Below the pieces are notes generated by a model. It worked only from the letters and a program-made list of their open reading frames with translations, ran no database searches and was not told where the DNA came from. From Arcuatula senhousia (taxonomy: Eukaryota; Mollusca; Bivalvia; Mytilida; Mytilidae), in the NCBI GenBank assembly GCA_963971305.1, contig OZ020308.1:28177275-28241274 (forward strand): DNA of 64,000 nt, read 5' to 3'. The translations under genes and the position numbers were made by a program. Position 1 is the stretch's first letter, and the number at the start of each line of letters is the position of its first letter. Below, piece after piece: positions 27,571 through 38,100 of this stretch.

Positions 27571-29510
27571 TTGCTTTCATTTCTCTTCCATTTTTAAACA
27601 AAGGTCTGGATGCCATAAATTTAGGAAACATTTTACACCATAAATCTGTTACAGAACATATCCCTCCTTATTTCAAAGACAAAAGTGTTCCCGTCATTTC
27701 TTATTCCTATACTTCCACCATTGCACCTAAGGTATTTAACTACAAACAAGTTTTGCGGGATTACCAAATCAACGACCTCAAGGCAAAACCACCAGACTGT
27801 TCTTGTGACAAATCCCCATTCAAATATAGTCCCTCTGGCCACGTCATTACCGGGGACCTCAACATAGTGGAAAATGACCAACTCCGCGATGTTTTGGCCA
27901 AAGGACCAAAATATCATGAGCCTAGAGCAATCAACTGGAACCATAATTTCAAAACAATAATGGATTCAGTTGAAGACTATGCCAGAAAATGGGCCAAAAA
28001 AGAACATGAAAAAGAAAGCGACGTTCTTTCTGAGTGGGAAAAGTCTGTGAGGTCGTTGGTTTTGAAAAGAATTCACTCTTTGAAAATCTTGATGAGCACC
28101 AAGGCAACATCTATTTTCAACAATCCTGATGTTGCGAAGACATTGTCCACCTTACATGACAAATATGTTGTCGTACCTGCTGATAAAGCGCCTAACAACA
28201 TCATTTTCGTATGCAAAAGACACTATATTGATTGTTAAACAGCTGAATTAGGGGTTGATTGTACTAGCAAAAGCACCACATATACAGCAACAACACTGTC
28301 AAAGGAGGAAATAATCAACAATCATAATTCTGTAATTTCTTCCTTTGGCATTTCTGTTGACAAAAAGAACGATGACGTTCCATCCTTGTATTGGATTCCA
28401 AAGTTACATAAAACTCCATACAAGCAACGATTTATTGCTGGGTCATCCAAATGTACAACTAAGCCTCTTTCAGTTTTGTTAACATCAATACTGACGGCAA
28501 TAAAATCAAGCCTTCAAAAGTATTTCGATTGTTGTTACTCTAGAAATGGCGTCAATCAAATGTGGATTCTCAAAAATTCTAAAGAACTGATGGAAAATCT
28601 CCATTCTAAGTCATTTTCATCATGTAATAGCATTAAAACGTTTGATTTCTCTACATTATATACTTCAATTCCACATTCACAAATAAAATCTCGTTTGGCA
28701 CAGCTGATTAAACGTAGCTTTATCAAAAAGAATGGAAAACGCAGGTACAAGTATTTGGTAGTCGGTTATAAAAAGACTTACTTTGTCATACAAGAGTCTA
28801 GCAAGAAAAACAAGTTTACAGAAGATCAAATAATAGAAATGCTCAACTTTCTAATCGACAACATATTTGTACAGTTTGGTGGACGTGTTTTTCAGCAAAC
28901 AATAGGTATCCCAATGGGCACAAATTGTGCACCATTGCTTGCCGATTTGTTTCTTCATTCATATGAAGCAGACTTCTTACAATCACTTCTAGACAAAAAG
29001 GACCGCAAACTTGCTTTATCCTTCAATCTCACATTTCGTTATATTGATGATGTCCTTTCACTAAACAATCCTCGATTTGGTGACTATTTACATCTCATAT
29101 ATCCGAAGGAACTTGAGGTAAAGGACACTACAGATTCTAGGAGGTCTGCTTCATATTTGGATCTATTTCTCGAAATTGACACACAAGGAAGGCTTTGTAC
29201 AAAGCTCTATGACAAACGTGATGACTTCAACTTTCCAATAGTTAACTTTCCCTTTCTGTGTAGCAACATTCCGTCCGCTCCAGCATATGGAGTTTACGTA
29301 TCACAATTGATTCGTTATTCCAGAGCATGTGGGGAATACAACGACTTCCTTGATAGAGCTACACGACTGACAAGCAAATTGTTCACAAAGGGGTACGTTG
29401 CTCCCAGGTTGTTGTCATCACTCAAGAAATTTTACGGACGACATCATGTGCTTGTATGCAAATACAGGATTTCTATCTCTCAGATGAGCACAGATGTTGG
29501 TTTGACATAG
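27571..29510 (+). pseudogene. PLE-A reverse transcriptase, one internal stop
   Basis: This RNA-dependent DNA polymerase of the Penelope-like type would copy element RNA into the genome. One frame runs about 646 codons to TAG at 29508-29510, broken only by TAA at 28236-28238. Order: N-terminal region, VVVPADKAPNNIIFVCK (the region of the DKG-type PLE motif), YWIPKLHKTPYKQR, motif A FDFSTLYTSIPH (Asp at 28644-28646), motif B GIPMGTNCAPLLADLF, motif C RYIDDVLSLNN (YIDD at 29040-29051), then thumb KLYDKRDDFNFPIVNFPF and SAPAYGVYVSQLIRYSRA. The catalytic aspartates are present. No GIY-YIG endonuclease follows the RT; the frame ends about 25 codons after KFYGRHH. A permuted PLE with an N-terminal endonuclease (Naiad type) that lost its 5' end would explain this, but cannot be shown here. 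Confidence 0.9.
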
Positions 29511-29795
29511 AATTTTGTAATGTCATCCTTTCCGGATTTTACCAACACTTAATCGATCCTTGGCAACGTGACGGGTGTGCTATAGCAAGCAGGAACTGCT
29601 TACTCTTCCGGAGCACCTGAGTTCACCCTCGTTTCGACTTGAGTTCGCGTTGCTGAATGCGGTTTTGTTGTTATGTGTGTGTGTTTTATGTTTTTATGTG
29701 GTTTGTTTTGTTGTGATGATTTTTTGTCTGCCGGTTTTGTCTTTGTCTTCACGGTTTTATGATACTGATTACCCCTTTGGTACACCTTTGCTTTT
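27571..29795 (+). mobile_element. PLE-A reference copy (Penelope-like retroelement)
   Basis: The element spans the RT frame and about 285 bp of 3' UTR ending GGTACACCTTTGCTTTTT. Its limits come from the paralogous empty site at about 48388. The first codons are already inside the protein (AFISLPFLNKGLDAINLGNI) with no ATG, so it is probably 5'-truncated. No long terminal repeats are present. It shows how PLE-A copies in the window are laid out and serves as the standard for the others. Confidence 0.85.
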
Positions 29796-30320
29796 TTAAA
29801 AATGGGAGCAAAGTGAGAGATAAATTACAAAGAAGAAAAAAAGCGAAAATGGAGTGAGATATGTGATTATAGTATAAATAACGTTCAAAAACAGAGAGGA
29901 AGTGGATACCCGTGGGGAATTTATGCAAAGTTTGAAACAGAAGTGCGTCTCTGGAACACTTGAAATCTTGAGTGGAGATACTTTTATTTATTAAGTGGCT
30001 TAATTGGGTATCACTTACATGTACATGCAATGTTCTTTTTAACTGTGCCAACCAATAGTACATGTAGCAAGGAATGATATTTTTAAACTTGATGTTGGTA
30101 AAGGTTCAAAAGCGGGAAGTTGACTAACGGTACCGTGTCAAAAGTTTATGAACGATTTCTCATGACAATTAGTAGCTTAACTACCATCTGATTGTCGGCT
30201 TGATTCGAATAAAGAACACGTAAGACCATCACCTTTTATCATTTGTTTCATGAATCCTTAAAAATAAAAATTGACGCAATTTTGCAAACTATTTTGATAT
30301 TGGATCGCAAATTTAAAAAC

Positions 30321-31124
30321 ATATTTATGTTTTTAATACCTAACATTTTCTTTCGATAATTTTGGTTTTCACCTTTCCAACGGTTTTCTTCAAATGCTAA
30401 TGATGAGAGGATTCTCATTGGAACATGTAATTACAGACAATGAAGATCAATTGGTTCCTTTTTGACTTGAAAAGTGTCGTGACTCACCATTTCTATTATT
30501 TCAAAACGGTTAGTCCAAGAGACTTCTGACCTTCAGCAATCAGTTTCATTGTAGGTGACATATGCTGTGTCCAAAAACGTCGAGGTCAAATGTCAAATCT
30601 CGTAGTCAGAGGTCATATATCAATATCGGAAACTGTTCCTCAAACGAATTCCTGATTTTGCCATTGACGATCGGTTAATTTGTTTTTGGTTTAAAACTAT
30701 TCAATCATCAGAGATAATATAGTAAAGATATGGTTCTTGAGACCACCATTATGAGTCCGTCAATCTAGGACCAGCCTAGAATGGTTACGGGTAGTCATTT
30801 TAAAAAAAAAGCAGACACCTTTTTTTTTTATAAAAATAACACTTAAACCTTACAAAATTAAAGCAGACATTACTTAAGGGCAATTTAAATGCCAATATCA
30901 ACAAAATAATTTAAAGTGCGAAAACTTATTCGTTTTTGTCCTTGATTCGTATTTTAAAAATGATTATTTTCAAATTGATAATTTTTTTTTAATCATACTT
31001 AATGTTGATTATAACATAAATTTATTTGAGAAAGAATAAAACACTTACATTTCGAGCCCAAACAGTAAATGATTCGGTTGAGTGGTGTCGAAATGGCAAC
31101 AGTAATTTAACATATTTTTGCTAG
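30321..31124. other. AT-rich intergenic stretch, nothing supported
   Basis: A GGTCAAATGTCAAATCTCG-type phrase around 30580-30620 resembles simple phrases common in bivalve DNA. No gene or clear repeat boundary was found. Confidence 0.4.
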
Positions 31125-31334
31125 TCACCAAACCGCATCTCCAAAAATCCTAACAAAACCGTGGATTCCGTATCAACTGTAACTGGAGCAGCTTACTCTG
31201 GCGATGGTGTGTCATATGCCATATGGAACATAAGGTGTCCAGTTTACTTCAGTCGATGCAGAGGCTTCTATTCCATAGTAACAACTATAAACTCTCCATT
31301 GAATTTACGTGACCCCTTTCTAGCTGCTCCTTAA
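31125..31334 (+). CDS. Candidate terminal exon, unknown product
   Basis: After TATTTTTGCTAG a frame stays open for 69 codons to TAA (31332-31334). The residues include SPNRISKNPNKTVDSV, TGAAYSGDGVSYAIWNIRCP, VYFSRCRGFYSIV and a PFLAAP end. The composition is protein-like (two Cys, Trp, balanced polar residues) in an otherwise AT-rich, stop-rich area, and the local GC content is higher. There is no ATG, so it would be a last exon; no partner exon was recognised and I do not know the family. It could also be a chance open frame or an old repeat. Confidence 0.25.
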   Translation, partial: SPNRISKNPNKTVDSVSTVTGAAYSGDGVSYAIWNIRCPVYFSRCRGFYSIVTTINSPLNLRDPFLAAP

Positions 31335-31394
31335 TATACTTCGGTGTTAAGTGTATTGTTTTTTGGTTATTATTCATTTTAACCTAATATAAAA

Positions 31395-32335
31395 TTATTT
31401 GTAGTCGACTATACCAAGACTTACTTTGTCATCAATGAGTCTAAGAAAAAGAACAAATTTACAGAAGACCATATAATCGAGGACATGCTCAACTTTCTTA
31501 TTGACAACATATTTGTTCAGTTTGGTGGACGTGTTTTTCAGCAAATAATAGGGATTCCAATGGCCAATAATTGTGCACCTTTGCTTGGTGATTTGTTTTA
31601 TCATTCATATGAAGCAGACTTCTTACAATCTCTTCTAGACAAAAAAAAAGACCGTAGACTAGCTCTCTCTTTCAACCTCACGTTCCGTTATATTGATGAT
31701 GTCCTTTCCCTAAACAATTCTCGATTTTGGTTACTTTCTCCATCCAGGAGCTTGAGATAAAGGACACAACGGATTCTAGGAAGTCTGCTTTATATTTAGA
31801 TCTTTATCTCGAAATTGACTCTCAAGGAAGACTTTCAACAAAGCTCTATGACAAACGTGATGACTTCAACTTTCCAATCGTCAATTTTCCCTTATGTAGC
31901 AACATTACGGCCGCTCCAGCTTATGGAGTTATGTTGCTCCTCGGTTGCTGTATTCACTCAAGACATTTTACGGCAGACATCATGCACTTATAGACAAATA
32001 TGGGATTTCGATCTCTCAGAAGAGTGCAGATGTTGGTTTGTCATAGGGTTTTGTTTTGTGTTCCTTTACCGGATTTGACACGCTGAACGGACTATTGGCA
32101 ACTCTAACGGGTGTGCTATAGCAAGCAGGAACTGCTTACTCTTCCGGAGGACCTCAGTTCACTGTCGGTTCGACTGGAGTTCGCTTTGTTGATTGATATT
32201 CAGTTATTTTGTGTTTCCATGTTTTACATGTAGTCTGTTTTTGTCCCGTTCTTGTTGCTGTTTACTGGTTTTGTCTCTGCCCTTTCGGACTATTTACATT
32301 CGGATACCCCATTGGTACCTCTGCTTCTTTCATGT
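31395..32335 (+). pseudogene. PLE-A copy, 5'-truncated, with deletions
   Basis: It starts at the TTYFVI-type codons (GTCGACTATACCAAGACTTA), then reads EDMLNFLIDNIFVQFGGRVF, motif B as GIPMANNCAP (AN replaces GT), YIDDVLSLNN at about 31690-31720, and KLYDKRDDFNF. A frameshift lies near 31725-31745. A deletion of about 110 bp joins PAYGV directly to the LL..C segment near 31930. The 3' UTR continues to about 32335, ending GGTACCTCTGCTTCTT. The 5' end near 31395 is inside the RT. Confidence 0.85.
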
Positions 32336-33178
32336 GAAAGTGGAAATTTTCCTAACATTTGTGGCGATCTCAGCTGATCTTTTTTCTTTGCTTTGCATGT
32401 CATGACGGGCTGTTGGCAATGTTTAATATTGTTACATTAAGTCATTGAAGCCAGGTGAGCGATTCAGGCTCCTGTGAGCCTTTCGTGTTATTAATGTTAT
32501 GAGAAATTCTAAATCAATTTTCGAATCGAAACTTTAGTTAAACAAAATGCATATTCATGTACTGGTACTCAAGTACTTCTTGCATCTGTCAAATATAGAG
32601 ATTTTCAGAAAATAAACCCTTGTCATTCATGTCATTCTTATATCATGAGTTGCTGATACTAACATATCAAATATCACTGTTTTGGTACTTTATTACAATA
32701 TATTTTTTATAAAAATGTATGATTGAAAAATAAACAAACAACGTTTGATTTTGTCTAAACGACTAAATTTTGCATGTCCTTTGTAATACCGTTGTTTATC
32801 TGATGTGTATGTGGCTCATTTGTGTTCTTATAAAATCATCTGAACGCTATTTTTAAAAATAAAGATGCAATACTGAAATTTGGCTTAATAAAATGAATTT
32901 ACAGAAGGAACATCACGTTCAGAATTCACCATAATTTATGTTGCTTAATATGTTACAGGAGACATATCATACAACATTTCATGACTAGTGTGGCACCTGC
33001 ACCCCTTACCAAATTTAAGTTCGACCGATCGTAGAGGATTCTTTGTTAGCGTAGTGGAATCGAACCGAGCGTAGTACAAGCGCAGTGAAAGCGTAAAACG
33101 CACTGGCTACGTTTTAACACAATCGTCGCGACTTTACTACGATCCTTTAGATCGTGAAGGTCGTGAAGAGCATATATG
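32336..33178. other. AT-rich stretch ending in a CGATCG/ACGATC-rich repeat
   Basis: From about 33030 to 33178, and again after the Tigger element (35619-35650), the sequence is rich in GATCGTAG/GTAGTAAGATCGT phrases, apparently one older repeat split by the Tigger insertion. The rest holds nothing recognised. Confidence 0.4.
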
Positions 33179-33382
33179 TACAGTAAAACTTGGTTATAAC
33201 GAATTTCAAGGGAACAGGGAAAACAATTCGTTATAAACGTAATTCGTTGTATTGATATAACGAATTTCGTTATGTCATACAACGAATTCGTTATAGACTT
33301 TGAACACAAAACGTACATGTGGATATGTTTATTTAATTCACAATTATTACAGTGTATGTACAAACTGGGAAACCACTGAAAG

Positions 33383-35263
33383 TTATTCTAGTTTTTGAAA
33401 GAAACTAGTAATATCCGACTGTTTTTGTTTACGAGAGAATATTGTTTCTATTTTTGCAATTGCTACAAAAAGATTGTCATCTACATTTTCGACAGTTTCA
33501 AGCACACGACGAACTAAGTCAAGCGCAACTAAACCTTCACTTTTTGTTGGGATTATTAATTCATCGGACTGTTCATCATCAACTTCCGATTCCTCAGCTT
33601 CAGAGTCGGAAGTTAAAAGACTGTCAACAATGTCATCGTCCGTCCTTGTCTCGGTGACGACAATGTTCTCATCAACATTTATAAAATCGTCCATGGTGAT
33701 GCCAATTTGATCAAGCCGATGCTGGATGTTAAACAAATTTGCCAAAGGCACATCGTCTTCGTCGTCCTCGTCGTCAGAGTCGATTGTACTTGCTGTGTTT
33801 TCCTCGTCAGTCTTATGAAAACCTGCTTTTTCGAAACATCGACTTATGCATGTTGATCTTACATCTTGCCACGCGACGTGAATCATCCTAATAGCCTTAA
33901 GAACGTGAATACATGGCTCTATAATCTTATCGTCACACTGAAATAAAATCGTGTCTTGTATTTATTTTCTATTTAGAAAATCTTTGTTTCTAAAAAAAAA
34001 TTGTGTCATTAATAAAACAGATACACAATGGAATGTCATCGTCTGTATTTAACCGCATTGTGTTTTACCGTTATTTAAATCAATACACATTCAGCTGTTA
34101 ATCGGTGATCTATTGAGGGGTAAACGGTTTATTATACATAATTGTTTATTTTGCAAGGTGAGTTCGTTTTAATACGGGTTAATTATGGGATCAGTTGATC
34201 CTGTTTAAATTGTGTTTGCATAAAAGTAATTTATTTAATTGTTTAGAGATTTTATTTTTAATTACTGACCTGCAATATGTACTGAATAAGTCTCTGTCTG
34301 TATTTAGTCTTCAGATTATAGATTATTCCTTGGTCCATGGGTTGAAGCTTGCTGGTAGTATTGGGTGGCAAAAACTGTACATTCACCGATTTCAAGTTTT
34401 CTACTTTGGGATGCGCTGAGCAATTGTCAACAAACATAAGAACTTTTCTTTTTTCGCGTGTAAATTGTTTGTCAATCTTTCGGACCCACTCAATAAAAAT
34501 TTGACTAGTCATCCAAGCTTTTTTATTCCATTTGTAAATGACAGGCAACGAGTTCACACCTTTAAAACAACGTGGGTTCTGAAACTTTCCGATAACCAAA
34601 AGTTTTAATTTCTCAGATCCGTCCATATTTGCAGCTGCAAGAACAGTTAGACGTTCTTTGGACTTTTTTCCACCATGACAATTTCCCCCCTTCATTTGCA
34701 AAGTTTTATTCGGCAAAAGTTTGTAAAATAAACCAGTCTCGTCGGCATTAAATATATCACAAGGTTTGTAATTTTTAAGTAAATTTGGCAATTTATTTTT
34801 CACCCATTCATCGCAAAGTTCCTCATCTACAACTGCACTTTCGCCACTTATAGACCTACATACAATGCCGTGTCGTTCTTTAAATCGGTCCAACCAGCCA
34901 TTATTGGGGGGTAAATGTGGTATCACCAAGTTTTTTCGCAAAATCCTCGGACTTCGCTAACAATATTGGGCCACTCAAAGGAATGTTCTGGTTCCGTTTT
35001 TCCTTGAACCACTCGTAAAGAGCCGAATCTAAGCTTTCATGTTTTGAAGAACGATGGCGTTTTCGAGCAGGAGACACTGACGATTCCTCGTAGGATTAAA
35101 TTATCTTTTCCTTGTTTTTTAATATTGTACTTAAGGTGTTCGGCAGAATTTCAAATTTAGCTGCAATTTCCTTTTTAGGAGTATTTCCCGTTTCACAACA
35201 TTGAATGATTTCGTATTTTGTTTCTAACGATATAGCTTTTCTTTTCCTACCAGGAGAAGCCAT
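33383..35263 (-). pseudogene. Tigger/CENP-B-like transposase, two exons, stop and frameshift
   Basis: It starts at MASPGRKRKAISLETKYEII (ATG at 35263), a CENP-B/psq-type N-terminal HTH. A second DNA-binding half (ALYEWFKEKRNQNIPLSG, WLDRFKERHGI) follows. The DDE domain shows FNADETGLFYKLLP (first Asp), KVLMFVDNCSAHP (second Asp) and FLPPNTTSKLQPMDQGIIYN (third Asp). Exon 1 ends at 34270 (LQ|gtcagt) and exon 2 begins at 33937 after tttatttcag, reading CDDKIIEPCIHVLKAIRMIH, an acidic DEDDEDD stretch and stop after SFFQKLE. It resembles TIGD4-like proteins. Lesions are a TAA after LKNKEKII near 35096 and a frameshift in the C run at about 34905. The catalytic triad is preserved. Confidence 0.9.
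33938..34269 (-). other. Intron of the Tigger transposase
   Basis: The donor is CAG|GTCAGT and the acceptor TTTTATTTCAG|TGT, giving a 332-bp intron in phase 0. Without splicing, the frame stops two codons after the donor, and the C-terminal exon with its acidic stretch would have no start. Confidence 0.75.
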
Positions 35264-35659
35264 TTTAACATTAAATAAACTCAAATAGATCTAACATAGT
35301 TTTTATTGAAATAACAACAATTCACGTTTGTTTAATTAGATAACCTGTATTACCTTTGAAGTTTGTCGGTTCAATCATTGATTATCGCCTTTACCTTTGG
35401 GCATTTTTCAGTTCGTTATATGAGAGTAATTTTTAATGTGTATTGGCATTTTGGGAATTGAAAATAAGTTCGTAGTATCCGAATATTCGTTATAAACGAA
35501 TTCGTTATATCCACGATATTTTACATTGAAACTGCTGAAGTTTGGTCGGGGATTTGAAAAAAATTCGTTATAAGCGTAAATTCGTTGTAAGCGAGTTCGT
35601 TATATTCGAGTTTTACTGTAGTAAGATCGTGGTCAGTGTGAATTGGGCATGTCGACTAT

Positions 35660-35880
35660 TTTGTCTTCTGTTTATTCTTTTTTCTTAGACTCATTGATGA
35701 CAAAGTAATTCTAACTGTAATCGACAACCAAATATTTGTACCTGCGTATTCAATTCTTTTTGAAAAAGCTGCGTATAATCAGTTGTGCCAGGCGTGAATT
35801 GAGTTGTTCATGCGGAAAAGAAGTGTAAAGAGTGGAGAAATCGAAAGTTTTCATGCTGTTGCAAGATGATTCATGTTTCA
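35660..35880 (-). pseudogene. PLE-A fragment (motif A region)
   Basis: On the minus strand, codons include SCNSMKTFDFSTLYTSFPHE then QLNSRLAQLI, a shifted KN..RRYKYLVV region, and FVINESKKK. It is truncated on both sides. Confidence 0.75.
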
Positions 35881-36501
35881 GTATATGTTTGCTTAATCCT
35901 CTTGCTGGCATATTAAAATTTTGAATGAAGTCGCCAACGATAGAATCTGTGATCAAATGTGACGTCTCTTAAATTTATGGCGTTGCTACGGTTACACTAC
36001 ATGAAACAACTTTTATATTTGGTTCCATATTGCTTATTAGTTATTTTTCTGTCATAAATGTCCGTAATTTTGCAATTTGAACGGATCTGTTAAATGAAAA
36101 GAAATGATTTAGTTGCATTTGATGTTTTTGTCCGATGGACATATAGGTCTGTGTGGCAGCGAACCGATAGTGGACACATATGTCCCTTTGGCAGCAAGAG
36201 GGTTAATATCAAAGAGCATTCACTGAGCTAATATGTTTCACTCTACAGCTACTTATTTGCATATCAAGAGAAGGTCCGAAAGCTGACAAATTATTTAATG
36301 CAGTATCTCCTTAAAGATAATCGGATATACAAAAACTGACCAATATTTGCATTTGCATTTTTAATGTCAAAATAATCAAAAGATCTATACCCTCTACTTG
36401 ATAGCGACTAAAATTATCAGAGATAACCTTGATTACTTTAAGCAATTAACCAAAACAAGTTCCATATTCACGAAAGACAAAAAAAAATAAACAAGTCCTT
36501 A

Positions 36502-36575
36502 TTATTGATGAAACAATTTTACGAATGTATTTCCTGCGTCCGATGTCAATCCTACAACACCACCAACGGCTCCAG
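36502..36575 (-). CDS. Candidate terminal exon, glycine-rich, unknown product
   Basis: On the minus strand, after ATTATATTTCTATTTTAG, a frame reads GAVGGVVGLTSDAGNTFVKL then FHQ and TAA. The good acceptor tract, the GC-richer exon-like patch and the small-residue pattern suggest a real last exon of a minus-strand gene. No upstream exon was found between here and 39 kb, and the family is unknown. Confidence 0.3.
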
Positions 36576-37870
36576 CTAAAATAGAAATATAATACATTAT
36601 ATTACATGTAGTTATGTTATAGATCATACCCCTTCGAATAACATCATGTTCATAAACTTGGTAGCATTTGATTGTGTACTGCCAACGGGGAGGTAGGTAA
36701 TCATCGAGCCAGATTTTGAGTCAGAATCTATGATATTGAATTTATGGCAATTTTAAGGACTCGTGTTCGAGTTGAGAATAGAGTTAAAGTTAAGGTTACG
36801 AATCTTGTACGCAATACAATCCACATCAAATGAAGCTATAAGAATGCACAAAAGAAAACAACAGCAGCCTTCAATGTGACCTTAAGGGCTTACGATAAAG
36901 TTAAGATCCTCCATTGACAAATTCATGAAAATTTGCAATTAAGCTCATTTTAGTATGTGCATCTTCAATATGAAAAAGAATTCCATGTCTTAACGGAATC
37001 GTTTTTTAGTATTTGAAGTTGAATATTAAATGCATTCCACAAACATTTCAAAAAGTGAAATATTTTGGAAATCATTCAAAATGGCATAACTTTTAAACCA
37101 TTGGTCATTTTTCTACTCACTGTCTTTTGTTTTGCAATTAATAGAAATCAGACTTGTTTATCTGTCACCATTTGTTATATGCAATACTCTGAATAAACCC
37201 TATGATTGGTTTTAAAGGTAACTTTATGAAAATCTTGAAGAAATTCTGTGAATAAAAAGCTATACAGAAAAAGACTGTTCATTGCAATTATTTTGGACTT
37301 TTCAGATGATGTTTGATTTTTGTTCTTTTAAAGAATGGCATTAACAAAACTAAGGGGTCAACGTGCTTATTTCTAAATTATTTGCTAAAATAGCCATTTT
37401 TCAATCATATTTAACCATTTTCTGGTTATTTATATGACATTACAATATGTTTCCAACGACGACGTCATAATCCCACTCTGTAACTGTATCGTATGCCTTT
37501 AATGGTTGCTGATTGTTGTATTGCAAATGGCCAAAGATGAAATGATTATGCATATACATTGTAATTTAAAGCGAATTCTTAAAAAAAAATCATAGAAAGA
37601 CAACTTCTGGACATTGAGCACCGAACATATGTACGTTAAGTACCAATACAAGATTTGACTAAAATTACTGGTTTAGGATAAATAAATCAAAATTTGGCGT
37701 TTTTATAATTTTTTTTAGGTGGTCACCTCCCCTAATGATAATCACTTCACAAATTAAAGCACAAATTAACACACAGTAAAAAAAAGTTCAATTCAACAAG
37801 CGAGAAATAAAGGTAATAACAAAATACCGAACCTGGAGGATCAATATCAATGTCCAAGAGAAAAGACAAA
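36576..37870. other. Intergenic stretch, nothing supported
   Basis: A short phrase at about 37775-37830 (AGTTCAATTCAACAAGCGAG) matches part of the repeat at 1515-1550. Otherwise there is no recognisable gene or repeat. Confidence 0.4.
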
Positions 37871-37875
37871 ACATG

Positions 37876-38100
37876 GAAGACACACCGGATTCTAACAAGT
37901 CTGCTTCATATTACGATCTACATCTTAAAATACTCTCAAGGAAAACGTTCAACAAAACTCTATGACAAACGTGATGACCTAAATTTTCTAATCGTCAACC
38001 TTCCTATCTTGTGTAGAAAAAAGGAAAAAAATGCTAACACAGTGTTTTGTAACCCCTCGGGAACTGTCTTCACTCAAGAAGTTACCCAGTTATACCCAGT
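37876..38100 (+). pseudogene. PLE-A fragment (post-YIDD region)
   Basis: The nucleotides match the segment coding TDSRKSASYLDLHLEI, KLYDKRDDFNFPIVN and LSSLKKF of the PLE-A RT, but frameshifts and an internal deletion (after LCRKK) break it. Confidence 0.65.

Larger units (their letters stand above)
27481..30320 (+). repeat. Segment paralogous to 48300-48905 (interrupted by PLE-A)
   Basis: 27481-27570 plus 29796-30320 align in order with the continuous sequence at about 48300-48905. Shared landmarks are ATGAGGTGTA, CGGGGAATTTATGCAAAGTT, GGAACACTTGAAATCTT and TTACATGTACATGCAA. The only large difference is the PLE-A insertion at 27571-29795, so 48384-48390 is an empty site. Function is unknown; the copy at 48.3-48.9 kb lies just upstream of gene 2. 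Confidence 0.7.
33181..35618 (-). mobile_element. pogo/Tigger-type DNA transposon, 2.4 kb
   Basis: The ends are CAGTAAAACTTGGTTATAAC at the left and, reverse complemented, CAGTAAAACTCGAATATAAC at the right. Both abut TA (33179-33180 and 35619-35620), the expected target duplication of the Tc1/mariner/pogo group. Repeats of AATTCGTTATA fill the subterminal regions on both sides. The interior codes for a transposase on the minus strand with one intron. Both ends look intact, so lesions are limited to the coding region. Confidence 0.92.

Noticed and set aside
33383..33886. Acidic 167-codon frame as an independent host gene
   Set aside because: It joins in phase 0 to the Tigger DDE exon through a GT..AG intron and lies inside the element's TIRs.
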